38,764 nt of DNA from an uncultured Candidatus Altimarinota bacterium (GTDB lineage: Bacteria; Patescibacteriota; Gracilibacteria; BD1-5; UBA2023), in NCBI GenBank assembly GCA_938036655.1, contig CALHQS010000028.1, positions 1 through 38,764 of the forward strand, read 5' to 3'. The notes under the pieces are model-generated. The model had not been told where the DNA came from and did no database searches. It saw nothing but the letters and a program-made list of their open reading frames with translations. The position numbers were made by a program, and so were the translations under genes. Shown piece after piece: positions 26,874 through 36,142 of the stretch; within the stretch, counting starts at the first letter, position 1; every line of letters starts with the position of its first letter.

Positions 26874-27700
26874 GCTTTATAATCGGCTTCTGACTGAATC
26901 AGGCCAAGTTCTTTGATGATATCGGTTCCCGTATCAGGAATGACCACCATACTTTTTCTGATTATTCCTTCGCGATTATTCATAAGCGCGTCAAGAATTT
27001 TTCGATTTTTGTTTTGTAGAGCAAGATATGATTTTTCAAATCGATCCAAATAAATCGCATAAATTTTCATGCGAGAATCGAGATTTTTGGCATCCAAATA
27101 GTCATTGATGGCACTATTTACGCCAGAATATTCAAAAACATTATACGAATTTTGAAGCGTATTTTTGGCAGTATTTTGTGCGTTTGTGGCATTGGAGAGG
27201 AGGCTTTGAACTTCGGTTTTTTGCTCTCCAATAATATTTAATCGTTCCTGTGTTTTGAGATAATAACTTTTGAGCAGGGAAATGTGATTATCAAGGCTTG
27301 CTTGGCGATTTGCGGCCGTATCAAGCATTGCAACAATATCAGTTTTGAGAATATTTGCATAAGCTGTAATCGCTGTCATATTTGACGCAATGAGTTTTTC
27401 CTGTCCAGCAACGGGATTATTGAGAACTTCGGCAATCGAAATAGTATTATCAACAGAATTATTTGACAAATTAGTATTTTTTTGTGGAATAATTCCACCA
27501 ATACGAAGAGAAAGTGCTGTCGCTGAATTTCCAACATACGAAATATTGGCATTCTCAAAATTTGCATTATTATGGGCTTGTGCTGATGAACCCGAAAGTG
27601 ACGAAAAATATTCCCACGAAAAATGGATTACAACTGCAAAAATGAGTGTAAAAATAATCGTATTTTTGATAAAATTCTTGATTTCTGGAGTAAAAGCCAT
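26855..27700 (-). CDS. Membrane-anchored helical protein, unknown function
   Basis: 281 residues. One membrane helix near the N-terminus (about 11-30, NTIIFTLIFAVVIHFSWEYF) leaves the rest outside the cytoplasm. The exposed part has an Asn/Ser-rich stretch, then long helices with heptad-like spacing (LDNHISLLKSYYLKTQERL, TEVQSLLSNATNAQNTAKNT). The end is IIKELGLIQSEADYKAKQA. No family recognised. There is no in-frame UGA. It has a good promoter divergent from the PGRP-SpoIID gene and precedes the VirB6-like gene on the same strand, so a joint envelope complex is possible but unproven. Confidence 0.65.
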   Translation of the reverse strand: MAFTPEIKNFIKNTIIFTLIFAVVIHFSWEYFSSLSGSSAQAHNNANFENANISYVGNSATALSLRIGGIIPQKNTNLSNNSVDNTISIAEVLNNPVAGQEKLIASNMTAITAYANILKTDIVAMLDTAANRQASLDNHISLLKSYYLKTQERLNIIGEQKTEVQSLLSNATNAQNTAKNTLQNSYNVFEYSGVNSAINDYLDAKNLDSRMKIYAIYLDRFEKSYLALQNKNRKILDALMNNREGIIRKSMVVIPDTGTDIIKELGLIQSEADYKAKQALQ

Positions 27701-27722
27701 ATTATGTAAACATATTTTTTAA

Positions 27723-27751
27723 ATTGTACCATTCTTTCTTCTTTTCGTCAA
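27723..27751 (-). promoter_or_regulatory. Promoter of the coiled-coil protein gene
   Basis: On the - strand: TTGACG (27751-27746), 17-bp spacer, TACAAT (27728-27723), 22 bases before the ATG at 27700. Confidence 0.65.
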
Positions 27752-30070
27752 ATGAAAAAAATTTTTTCTTATTCGCTTGCGATTTTTTTGCTTATTGGAG
27801 CAATTTTTTTGGGATTTTTTATCAAAATTGTCCCAGAATATAATATGGAAATTTCAGAAATTTCCCCACAAAAAAATGCGGAAAATACTTTTGAAGTGGC
27901 GCTTGAAAAACCAAAAAATACTTGGTACTTGGGGCTTGATAAGGATTTTGTAGAATCCAATTTTTCTCATCCTGAGGGCCTTTGTGCCAAATTTTTAGTT
28001 TCTGGGGAGGAATTTTCAGAATGCCTGGATTTGGAAGATGCGGATGAAACTTCAGAATTTTATTCTTTTCCGATTATTACGAAGCTTTCTAACAAAATCT
28101 CTTTTGAAATTTTGTATAATCACGAGAAAATTCATGACATTGAAAACCCGACTTTGTACGCTATCAATACGCTTCCGGAAGGTAAAAAATTGGCTTTTTC
28201 ACCACTAGAAACTATCGCTGATCCGATGGTGATTTCTCGTGCACAATGGGGCGCTGATGAAACTTTACGCTATGCGAATCACCCAAAACAGCTTGCTATC
28301 AAGCACGCGCAGCTTGTTCAAGCTTCAAAACCAAAAACTGAAAAACAAGAAAAGGCTGCACAAAAACTGGCTGATATCAACAAATTTGTTGGAGAAAAGC
28401 TTGCTAACCAATTTACTACGACAGAAATGATTCGTACAGAAAATGGACAAGAACTTGTTTGGCCTATTCAGAAGGTACAAAAAGTGAATAAAATAGTTGT
28501 TCATCATACGGCTGATAGGTTGGATGGTCGTTCTGATGAAGAGATTTTGCGCGCAATTTACGCATACCATGCCGTTACGCGCGGTTGGGGAGATATCGGT
28601 TACAACTATATTGTCGGTCAGAATGGGAGAATTTATGAGGGCCGTGCCGGTGGAGATTATGTAGTTGGCGCGCATGCAGCCTATAATAATATTGGTTCTG
28701 TAGGAATTTCTGTGCTTGGGGATTATGAACATGGATATTTGAATGCAAACCAGGAAATTGGCCTCAAAACTGCGATTGATATGGCTGCACGAAAATATAA
28801 TATTGACCTGAATGCGACGGTTATGGGCTTTAAAACTTGCAATCAATCTTCGTGTTATCCGATTCAGGTTGTATATACACCAGCACTTTTGGGGCATAAA
28901 GATGTTGGAATTACCAATTGTCCAGGAAAAAATATTTACGCTTCACTTCCTGCTTGGCGCAAAGAATTATCTCAGGGGTATAATCCTCCTGCAATGACGC
29001 AGAATGTGGTGCCAACTCCAGCGACTCCTATTCCTCAGAATAACTCTTCATCTGGACTTTTTGGTGAAAATTTTGGACTCAAAATACAGCCAACTATTCA
29101 GCCAACAATTACACCAAACATTACGCAAAACAATATTTCTATCAATAGAAATATTACCTCAGAAATGCGTCAAAGCTTGGCTCAAAATAATTATTCTGAC
29201 CAAAAATTTCGTGTAAAACTTTCGTACCCAGAAAATCAGAATTTTATTGAATTATCAGCATTTGAAAATGCTGATGCAAAGGCGCTTCTTGATAATCAGA
29301 CCAAAAATATTTCTCGCGGAGAAAAAATTTCTATTCATCCAACCAATAATGGAAAAATAGCAGTAAAAATTGGATCCGAGAATTTTGAGGTGACCAATTT
29401 TTTGCTTGCATCGAGCGCTATTGAGATTAATTCATGGTCTAGAAAACCTTATTGGGATAAGCAAAATCGCTATAACGATAATATTTTCCGTGATACAATT
29501 GAAATTTTTAACCAAAATGGAAAATTAGTAGTTATCAATCATTTGCCGATGGAATATTATTTGAAAGGATTGGGTGAAGTTTCTAATGGGGATTTGCCTG
29601 AAAAAATTAAAACAATTGCCGTGGCGGCCCGTGGTTATGCGACTTTTTACATGCAAAAGGAAAATCGCAAATATAATACAGATCGCTACGATGGAAGTGA
29701 CGATCCAAATTCGTTTCAGCGTTATTTGGGGCTTGGATATGAGCTTCGTTCGCCAAATGTTGCAAAAATGGTAGATGCCACTGCCTGAGAAGTTATTTTT
29801 TATAATGATAAAATTATTAAGCCGTGGTATTTTTCTCGTTCGGCTGGTCGCACGCTTTCGTATAGCGAATATTGCCAAAAAAATAATGGAAAAAATTGTG
29901 AAAATATTGCCTATTTGCAGTCGGTAGATGATCCAGCAGGCGTGAATCAAACGCAATCCGGACATGGAGTTGGAATTTCCTGAATTGGAGCGACACGCTT
30001 TGCAGAGCAGGGTTGGGATTATAAAAAAATTATTCAATATTATTTGGCTGGGGTTACTATCCATAAATAA
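27752..30070 (+). CDS. PGRP-type amidase fused to a SpoIID-like domain
   Basis: 772 residues. N-terminal signal/anchor (YSLAIFLLIGAIFLGFFI). After a helical region comes a peptidoglycan-recognition/amidase domain. Its zinc ligands are His in VVHHTAD (about 251), His in LLGHKDV (about 384) and Cys in TNCPG (about 390), with GDIGYNYIVGQNGRIYEGR between. A Pro/Thr/Gln/Asn-rich linker (about 410-470) leads to a SpoIID/LytB-type region with INHLPMEYYLKGLGE, KTIAVAARGYATFY and SGHGVGISGIGA. The last two parts are joined only by reading two UGAs as glycine. The amidase cuts the lactyl-L-Ala bond; SpoIID cuts denuded glycan strands, so the fusion could remove stem peptides and then the glycan. dcd starts 3 bases later. 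Confidence 0.9.
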
Positions 30071-30073
30071 AAT

Positions 30074-30616
30074 ATGTTTTTATCAGATATTGACATTCAA
30101 AAAAATATCGAATCTGGCGATATTTTGATCACTGATTTTGATAATTCGCGCTTGCAACCGGCAAGTTATGACATTCGTTTGGGGAATAAATTTCTTGTGG
30201 TGGATGATTATAAAAGCCCCGTGATTGATCCTGTGAAAAAAATTTTACCAGAATATCGCGAAATTGAACTTCGTGATGATGAATTTTTTACGTTGCATCC
30301 TGGGACAACTATTCTTGGAATGAGTCTTGAAAAATTTGGTTCAGAAAAATTTTTGATTCAACTTTCTGGAAAATCTTCATTGGCTCGTTTGGGGCTTATT
30401 GTTCATAATACTGCAGGATTGATCAATCCGGGACACTACCTCAATATCACATTTGAACTCGCGAATATGAATAGTATTCCTATTATTTTGCGACCAGGAA
30501 TGGAAATTGCTCAATTATTGTTTGCGCAAATGTCGGCACGTCCAGAGAAAGATTATCGAAAAGTTGGACGCTATGCTGAGGGTGAAGATAATTTTACAAG
30601 TTATCAAGAAAAATAG
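30074..30616 (+). CDS. dcd: dCTP deaminase
   Basis: Deaminates dCTP to dUTP (or, in bifunctional forms, to dUMP). The 180-residue protein has SRLQPASYDIRLGNKFL, SGKSSLARLGLIVHNTAG and the catalytic-Glu element NPGHYLNITFELANM. The end is AEGEDNFTSYQEK. There is no in-frame UGA. The gene follows the PGRP-SpoIID gene by 3 bases, so it may be read from that promoter. Together with dut, thyA, folA and tmk downstream it forms a dTTP-making set. The sequence does not show whether it is the dUMP-forming type; the adjacent dut suggests the plain deaminase. Confidence 0.94.
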   Translation: MFLSDIDIQKNIESGDILITDFDNSRLQPASYDIRLGNKFLVVDDYKSPVIDPVKKILPEYREIELRDDEFFTLHPGTTILGMSLEKFGSEKFLIQLSGKSSLARLGLIVHNTAGLINPGHYLNITFELANMNSIPIILRPGMEIAQLLFAQMSARPEKDYRKVGRYAEGEDNFTSYQEK

Positions 30617-30640
30617 AAAAATTTTTGTATCAAAAAACAA

Positions 30641-30692
30641 AAATTCTTATTGGAAAAAATATAAATTCTTATTGGAAAAAAACAAAAATTCT
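30641..30692 (+). repeat. Short direct repeats in front of dut
   Basis: AAATTCTTATTGGAAAAAA occurs at 30641-30659 and again at 30663-30681 (period 22). A partial third copy AAATTCT starts at 30686 (period 23). The second copy contains the dut -35 box, so the repeats may be operator sites or a product of slipped duplication. Confidence 0.7.
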
Positions 30693-30699
30693 GTATACT
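30672..30699 (+). promoter_or_regulatory. Promoter of dut-folA-thyA-tmk
   Basis: TTGGAA (30672-30677), 16-bp spacer, TATACT (30694-30699), 29 bases before the dut ATG. It lies within the 22-bp repeats. Confidence 0.6.
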
Positions 30700-30728
30700 A
30701 TGCAGGATTTTATTTTTAAGAAATTTTT

Positions 30729-31157
30729 ATGAAAGTTCGCATCAAAAAAAATCACGATTTTCCCATAGAATATAAGACTTCAGGTGCTTGTGCATTTGAT
30801 TTTTATTCTTCTGAGGAGAAAACTTTTGCCCCAGGCGAATGGGGCCTTGTGGAGACTGGAACCGTCGTGGAAACGCCTGAGGGTTTTATGCTTATGACAG
30901 CGCCGCGTTCATCGACTTTTAAAAATTATGGCTTAATGCAAGTAAATAGTGTTGGAATTATTGATAATGATTATTGCGGCGATACTGATACAATCAAATT
31001 TCCATTTATCAATATGCGAAATGAATCGGTGACTATTCCTGTGGGTGAACGTATTGGGCAAGGAATTTTTGTAAAAATTGAAAAACCGATAATTGAATTT
31101 GTTGAGACGATGGGAAATGCGGACCGAGGTGGATTTGGTACTACTGGGAAAAAATAA
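30729..31157 (+). CDS. dut: dUTP diphosphatase
   Basis: Hydrolyses dUTP to dUMP, keeping uracil out of DNA and feeding thymidylate synthase. The 142-residue protein has the five trimeric-dUTPase motifs: SGACAFDFYS, APRSSTFKNYGL, NSVGIIDNDYCGD, GERIGQGIFVK and the flexible C-terminal ADRGGFGTTG. There is no in-frame UGA. folA begins 1 base after the UAA. Trimeric form expected. Identity is firm. Confidence 0.95.
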   Translation: MKVRIKKNHDFPIEYKTSGACAFDFYSSEEKTFAPGEWGLVETGTVVETPEGFMLMTAPRSSTFKNYGLMQVNSVGIIDNDYCGDTDTIKFPFINMRNESVTIPVGERIGQGIFVKIEKPIIEFVETMGNADRGGFGTTGKK

Positions 31158-31158
31158 T

Positions 31159-31635
31159 ATGAAAATTACTGCAATTCTTGCCATGACAGAAAAACGCGTA
31201 ATCGGGCGCGACAATGAACTTGCATGGCACATTCCTGAGGATTTAGCGCATTTTAAAAATCTGACGCTTGGCCAGGTTGTGATTATGGGGCGAAATACGT
31301 TTTTTTCAATTCCAGAAAAATTTCGCCCACTTCCTGGTCGACGAAATATTGTTCTCACGCGCGAAAAAATCGATAATATCGAATGTTTTTCTGATATTTC
31401 TGAAATGCTTCGTGCACTGGAAAATGAGCAACGAAAAATTTTTGTAATCGGTGGTGCTTCTCTATATAATCAGTTTTTTGAAAAAAATTTGATTGATTCA
31501 GTCGAGTTGACACTACTAAAAAATGATTTTTCATGAAATATTTTTGTGAATGAATTTCGTCAGAATTTTGAAGAAATTTCACGACAAGAATTTTCCGATG
31601 GCTACTTTATTTCTTTAATTCGTAAAAATGGGTAA
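31159..31635 (+). CDS. folA: Dihydrofolate reductase
   Basis: Reduces dihydrofolate with NADPH, regenerating the cofactor spent by ThyA. 158 residues, with MKITAILAMTEKRVIGRDNE, LAWHIPEDLAHFKNLT, the cofactor motif VVIMGRNTFFSIP, and FVIGGASLYNQFF. One UGA (Gly) at 31534-31536 bridges to the last strands (NIFVNEFRQNFEEISRQEF). It overlaps thyA by 8 bases, so coupled translation is likely. Length is typical. Confidence 0.95.
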
Positions 31636-32572
31636 TTTTGGCGAACAGCAATATTTGGATTTGCTTCAAAAAATTTTATCAGATGGTGTGGAACGTCCAG
31701 ATCGTACGGGGATTGGGACAAAGTCAATTTTTGGTCACCAAATGCGATTTGATTTATCAAAGGGATTTCCGCTTTTGACTACCAAAAAAGTCTATTTGAA
31801 AGCAATTATCCATGAATTGATTTGGTTTTTGTCGGGTGATACGAATATTCGCTATTTAGTAAAAAATGATATAAAAATCTGGAATGAGTGGGCTTTTTCG
31901 GTGTATATTAAGGAGAATAATTTGTCAGAAAAATTTCCTCGATATTCGTCAGAATGGCACGATGAACTGGCTCAATTTGTGGAAAAAATTAAAAATGATG
32001 AGACCTTCGCTCAACAATGGGGCGATTTAGGTCCGGTATACTGAAAGCAATGGAGATCATGGGATGCTCGAGAGGATATTTCTATAGACCAGATTTCTAA
32101 CGCTCTAAAGACTATTTTAAATGACCCGTATTCTCGACGAAATATTGTTTCTGGTTGGAATGTTGGTGAAATTGAAACGCTTGTCAAAGATAAAGATAGT
32201 GCTCCGCCTCCATGTCATACGCTATTTCAGTTTTATGTCGCGAATGGAAAACTTTCTTGTCAATTGTATCAACGATCTGCCGATGTATTTTTGGGTGTTC
32301 CATTCAATATTGCTTCGTACGCACTTTTGACCATGATGATCGCACATTGTACGGGCCTGGTGGCTTGAGAGTTTGTTCATACATTTGGAGATGTTCATAT
32401 TTACAATAATCATATAAATCAGGTTCAGGAGCAACTTACTCGAATTCCACGACAGTTTCCTCGTATGATTTTAAACCCTGAAAAACGAGATTTATTCGCA
32501 TTTAAATTTTCCGATTTTATACTTCAGGATTACGATCCATATCCAGCTATTTCTGCCCCTATTGCTGTCTAA
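31628..32572 (+). CDS. thyA: Thymidylate synthase (ThyA type)
   Basis: Makes dTMP from dUMP with methylene-tetrahydrofolate, giving dihydrofolate for FolA. 314 residues, with RPDRTGIGTKSIFGHQMRFDL, KAIIHELIWFLSGDTN, and the catalytic Cys196 in APPPCHTLFQFYVANGK. The end is VHIYNNHINQVQEQLTR. It has the longer ThyA insert after IKIWNEWA. Two UGAs (Gly) fall in the GPVYGKQWR and GLVAGEFVH motifs, both glycines fixed in the family. The stop is UAA. The start overlaps folA. Confidence 0.96.
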
Positions 32573-32582
32573 TTTTATTACT

Positions 32583-33221
32583 ATGTATATTGTTTTTGAA
32601 GGTATTGCCTGAGCGTGAAAATCTACGCAATCCAAAAAATTGGTAGAATTTTTGCAAAAAAAGTTTCCTGATAAAAAAATTTTGCATGTACATGAGCCTG
32701 GATCAACGCCCATTGCACAAGATATTCGGACTCTTGCACAAGCGAAAACTTGGGACGATGATTTTATGCACCCACTCACGAATGCGTATTTATATGCAGC
32801 ATCTCGTGCTCAGTTGATTCATACAAAATTGATTCCAGAGTTGTATGCTGGGACTATTATTGTGTCAGATCGTAGTTTTTTGTCATCTTTGGCATATCAG
32901 GGTGAGGCGCAACGACTCGGATTTGATAAGGTAATGTCAATTAATGCTGATGCTATTGAGGATTTAATACCTGATATAGTATTATATATTGATACGAATA
33001 TTGATACAGCAATGAATCGAGTTTTTGATGCTAAAGGCGACAAATGGGAAACAATGGGGCGTCAATTTTATTTGGATACCCAGCGAGGCTATGAAAAATG
33101 CGCGCAATTAGAAATGCTCGAAGGAAGATTTTTTAGAATTAATTGAAATCGTGATTCTGACGATGTAGCTCAACAAATTAAAAGTATTATTAATGATACA
33201 TATGATAAAATTGGGAAGTAG
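32583..33221 (+). CDS. tmk: Thymidylate kinase
   Basis: Phosphorylates dTMP to dTDP. The 212-residue protein begins MYIVFEGIAGAGKSTQSKKL. In this P-loop, Gly10 and Gly12 are both UGA, a striking case because these glycines are obligatory. Other marks are HVHEPGSTPIAQDIR, the DRS segment VSDRSFLSSLAYQGEAQ (here DRS instead of DRY) and LYIDTNIDTAMNRV. A third UGA (Gly) is near the end. The stop is UAG at 33219. The HIT gene begins inside its last 20 bases. Confidence 0.94.
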
Positions 33222-33654
33222 GGAAGAGTACGGGCAAATTACAAGTAAATGAATGATTGGGCGCGAAAATTGCCCTTTTTGTCCGCCTAATCTTAACCCA
33301 GAGTACACGCTTTGGGAATGAAAATTTTGGCGAATTGTTCATAATAAATATCCATATACAGGAACTCATGAGCATCTCATGGCGGTGCCAATCGCTCATC
33401 ACAAATTTGCTTCAGAATTTTCTATTGATGAATGGGCCGAGATGTCAAAAATTCATAGCTTTATGGAGAAATTTTTTGGAGAAAAATTATATTTTTCTTT
33501 TACAAGAGAAAACTTTCATGAAAATATTGCTGATGGACGAAGTGTAGAACATTGGCATATGCATTTTTTGCCATGAAGATTGCAGGGGAAATTTTTGCGA
33601 AAAATGCTAGAATTACAGGGCTTTCCTGTTGTACAAGATTTAAAAATTGATTAG
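33202..33654 (+). CDS. HIT-family hydrolase with an N-terminal CxxC
   Basis: 150 residues after reading three UGAs as glycine. ENCPFCPP near the N-terminus may bind zinc. The histidine triad is HWHMHFLP, in the family pattern H-x-H-x-H. HIT proteins split nucleoside phosphoramidates, dinucleotides or similar. The start is set at 33202, giving the full REEYGQ region and a 20-base overlap with tmk. An ATG at 33253 is the alternative and would remove 17 residues. Substrate unknown. It sits in the dTTP operon, so a house-cleaning role for nucleotides is reasonable. Confidence 0.85.
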
Positions 33655-33655
33655 T

Positions 33656-34819
33656 ATGAAAAAAAATCTTTTTGTCATTGATGCGTATAATTTGATCTAT
33701 CGAATGTTTTATGCCATTCCAGAAATACATACTCGCTCGGGTATGCAGGTGAATGCTATTTTTGGTGTTGCAAAATTTTTGAAAAATCTGATTGAAGAAA
33801 ATCCTGAATCGCAGTTGGTGGTTGCAACGGATGTTGGAGCATCGTTTCGTGCTGATATTTTTTCTGAGTATAAAGGAACCCGTGATAGAATGCCGGATAA
33901 TTTACGATGTCAAATTGAGGGCGTTTTTTCATTGTTCGATTCTGCAAAAATTCAGGTAATCGGCGTGGAATGATATGAGGCTGATGATGTGATGGGGACG
34001 ATTGCACAGAAATATAAGGATTCCGAGTATCAGGTGGTGATTATCTCATCAGATAAGGACTTATGTCAATTTGTCGATGATGGGAAAGTGCATATTTATG
34101 ATGCTATGAAGCGTAAATTTATGCGTCGAGCTGATGTGATTGAAAAGTTTTGAATTCCTCCGGAAAAAGTTCGTGATTATTTGGCGATTGTATGAGATAG
34201 TTCGGATAATATTCCAGGGATTGCTTGATTTGGTCCCAAAAAAGCCGTCGATTTGCTAGAAAAATTTGATACTCTTGAGAGTATATTTGAGAATCTCGAT
34301 TCCTTAACGCCAAAGATGCGAGAATGATTACAAAATAATCAAGAAATCGCATTTTTGTCACAGAAACTTACGAAAATTATTACTGATATTGCGCTTCCTG
34401 AAATCATTTTTGGTAATACTTCAGAAAAAATTTTGACAGATGAATATATTGAAAACCTTAAAAAATATGAATTTCGGTCACTTCTGCCGGCTGATTGTTC
34501 TATATCTGCTCCAAAAAAGGATATTTCTGTAATGAAAATCCAAAACCTGTCTGAATATCAGAATTTATTGATTGAAATACAAAAGATTTCCGAACCTATT
34601 GGTATTTCTATTGATTTAATGAATAAAATTTATATTTCTGTTGAGGGGAAGGTATATATGCTTGATAGTAAAATGCTTGATATTTCCGAATTTGCGGATG
34701 CTATTTTTGCTGGTGAAATTATTTTTGCATCATATGAGCCAAAGGAAATATTTGGAAAACTTTACAAAATTTTGCATCCAATAACTCCAAAAGATAAGCT
34801 TCAAGAAGTATTATTTTAA
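33656..34819 (+). CDS. PolA-type 5'-3' exonuclease without a polymerase domain
   Basis: 387 residues after reading five UGAs as glycine. The first about 280 match the 5'-3' exonuclease (FEN) domain of DNA polymerase I: FVIDAYNLIYRMFYAIP, EYKGTRDRMPDNLR, GYEADDVMGTIA, ISSDKDLCQFV, and the helix-hairpin motif GDSSDNIPGIAGFGPKKA. Two Gly of the last motif are UGA. The remaining 100 residues look like the start of a degenerate 3'-5' exonuclease-like domain (VGISIDLMNKIY-type strands without obvious acidic triad). The chain ends before any polymerase palm. Role: removing RNA primers and flaps. It starts 1 base after the HIT gene and ends in a terminator. Confidence 0.88.
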
Positions 34820-34841
34820 AAATCCCCTACTGGGGATTTTT
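34818..34841. terminator. Bidirectional terminator
   Basis: AAAAATCCCC / GGGGATTTTT stem with loop TACT and T-run, between the exonuclease gene and the convergent SLT gene. The UAA stop overlaps its 5' edge. Confidence 0.85.
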
Positions 34842-36092
34842 TTATGAGTATACATAATTATTGAAGGCGGCAACAGTAATACCATTTGGGTTACTTGAAA
34901 ATTTAGCAATTCCTGGATTTTGTCGTGCAATTTCTAGAGCTTTCGCTGGACTAACCTGGCTTCCAACTACAAAATCAGGAGATTTCCCAATTGCATATGG
35001 ATAGAATGTTGCAAGATACAGATCGGCGGGGGAATTGAGCTTTCCTCTGAATGGGGGGTAATATTTTTCTACATATTCTAACTGTTGCGTTGCACTCATA
35101 TTATAGAGAGCATTGACAGTAGTTCATAGTCCTACGGCTGTATCTGGCATAAATTGAATGAGTCCAGTGGCACTAGAATAGTTATTGCGCGCCTGAGGAT
35201 TAATTCCTGATTCTTTATGCATTACAACTTTGAGGTGTTCTGGATTAATTCCGAGACGAGAACACATTGCTTGCACCCGAGTTTGAAATTCTGGATTATT
35301 CCAAACTTCTGCACCTTTTTGATTCATTCGAACTTCCGCGTTGAAAGGTATGGCTTGTTGACGGGATTCTTCTTCAATATAAGAAAGACGTTGTTGAACT
35401 GCGGTTGAATCCTCATTTGTGGCATTCCCAATTTTCAAGATTTTTATTTGATATCCGTCATAAATCGGTACATATCGCCCACTCGTATCATAATATCCTG
35501 GGCGAGGATTATTACCTCGTTCTGCTTTTACTCCATTGATTTCTACTTGTCGAACAGTTGCTGGAAGAATATCACCAGCACCAGTTTTTTGAGCTAAACT
35601 CATATTTCCACCAAAATTTACCACAAATTCATCATTTTCGGTCATTTTTTCAGTGGACACAATATCGGGTTTATTTTTGTATACGAGCGTAAGTGGAGCT
35701 ACATCAATTCCTTTTGATTTGAGTGTCAAAAGATCAATATTTCGGTATGTATCCGTATTTTTTCCTTCCAAAATTTTCTGAACTTCGTTTTGCAGGTTTT
35801 TGTCAGAAATATTTTTTCATTCTTGAATCCCTGAAAAAGCCTCGAGGCGAGTAATGGTTCTCTGAAGTTCAAATTTTTTCTGTGCATCTTGTTCAGATTC
35901 TAGCTGTTTACGAAGATTTTCGATTTCAGAGCTAATATTTGATCGGGTTTGCTCTTTTTGTGCTTCATTTTGTGCTGATAATTGAGCACGTTCTGCCTGC
36001 ATTTCTGGTGTTGCGGGTGCTTGTGGAATATTTTTATTTTCCTGAGGTGTATCAGGATTAACGCGAATTTGTACGCTTGATTTTGGAGTCAT
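34842..36092 (-). CDS. Lytic transglycosylase (SLT domain) with coiled-coil N-terminus
   Basis: 416 residues after reading two UGAs as glycine. A Pro/Gln/Asn-rich N-terminus leads to a charged coiled coil (about 30-95; NISSEIENLRKQLESEQDAQ). A beta-rich middle with NGVKAERGNNPRPGYYD and a C-terminal SLT domain follow. The catalytic Glu is about 294 in VVMHKESGINPQA, with YSSATGLIQFMPDTAVGLG and PADLYLATFYP as in the family. There is no clear signal peptide, so export may use a secretion system, or the protein may act after lysis. The ATG at 36092 is preferred over the TTG at 36098. A similar glycan-cutting protein lies at 7887-9404. Confidence 0.85.
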
Positions 36093-36142
36093 AGGCAAAA
36101 TTATTTATATTTATTTTACGATAAAAACAAAAAAGTCAAGCT

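Noticed and set aside
28325..28897. 190-codon - strand ORF within the PGRP-SpoIID gene
   Set aside because: It lies antisense to a well-defined amidase domain and has no promoter or family features.
30641..30692. Repeats as a CRISPR array
   Set aside because: Only two to three copies, no 25-40-base unique spacers, no cas genes; they overlap a promoter.
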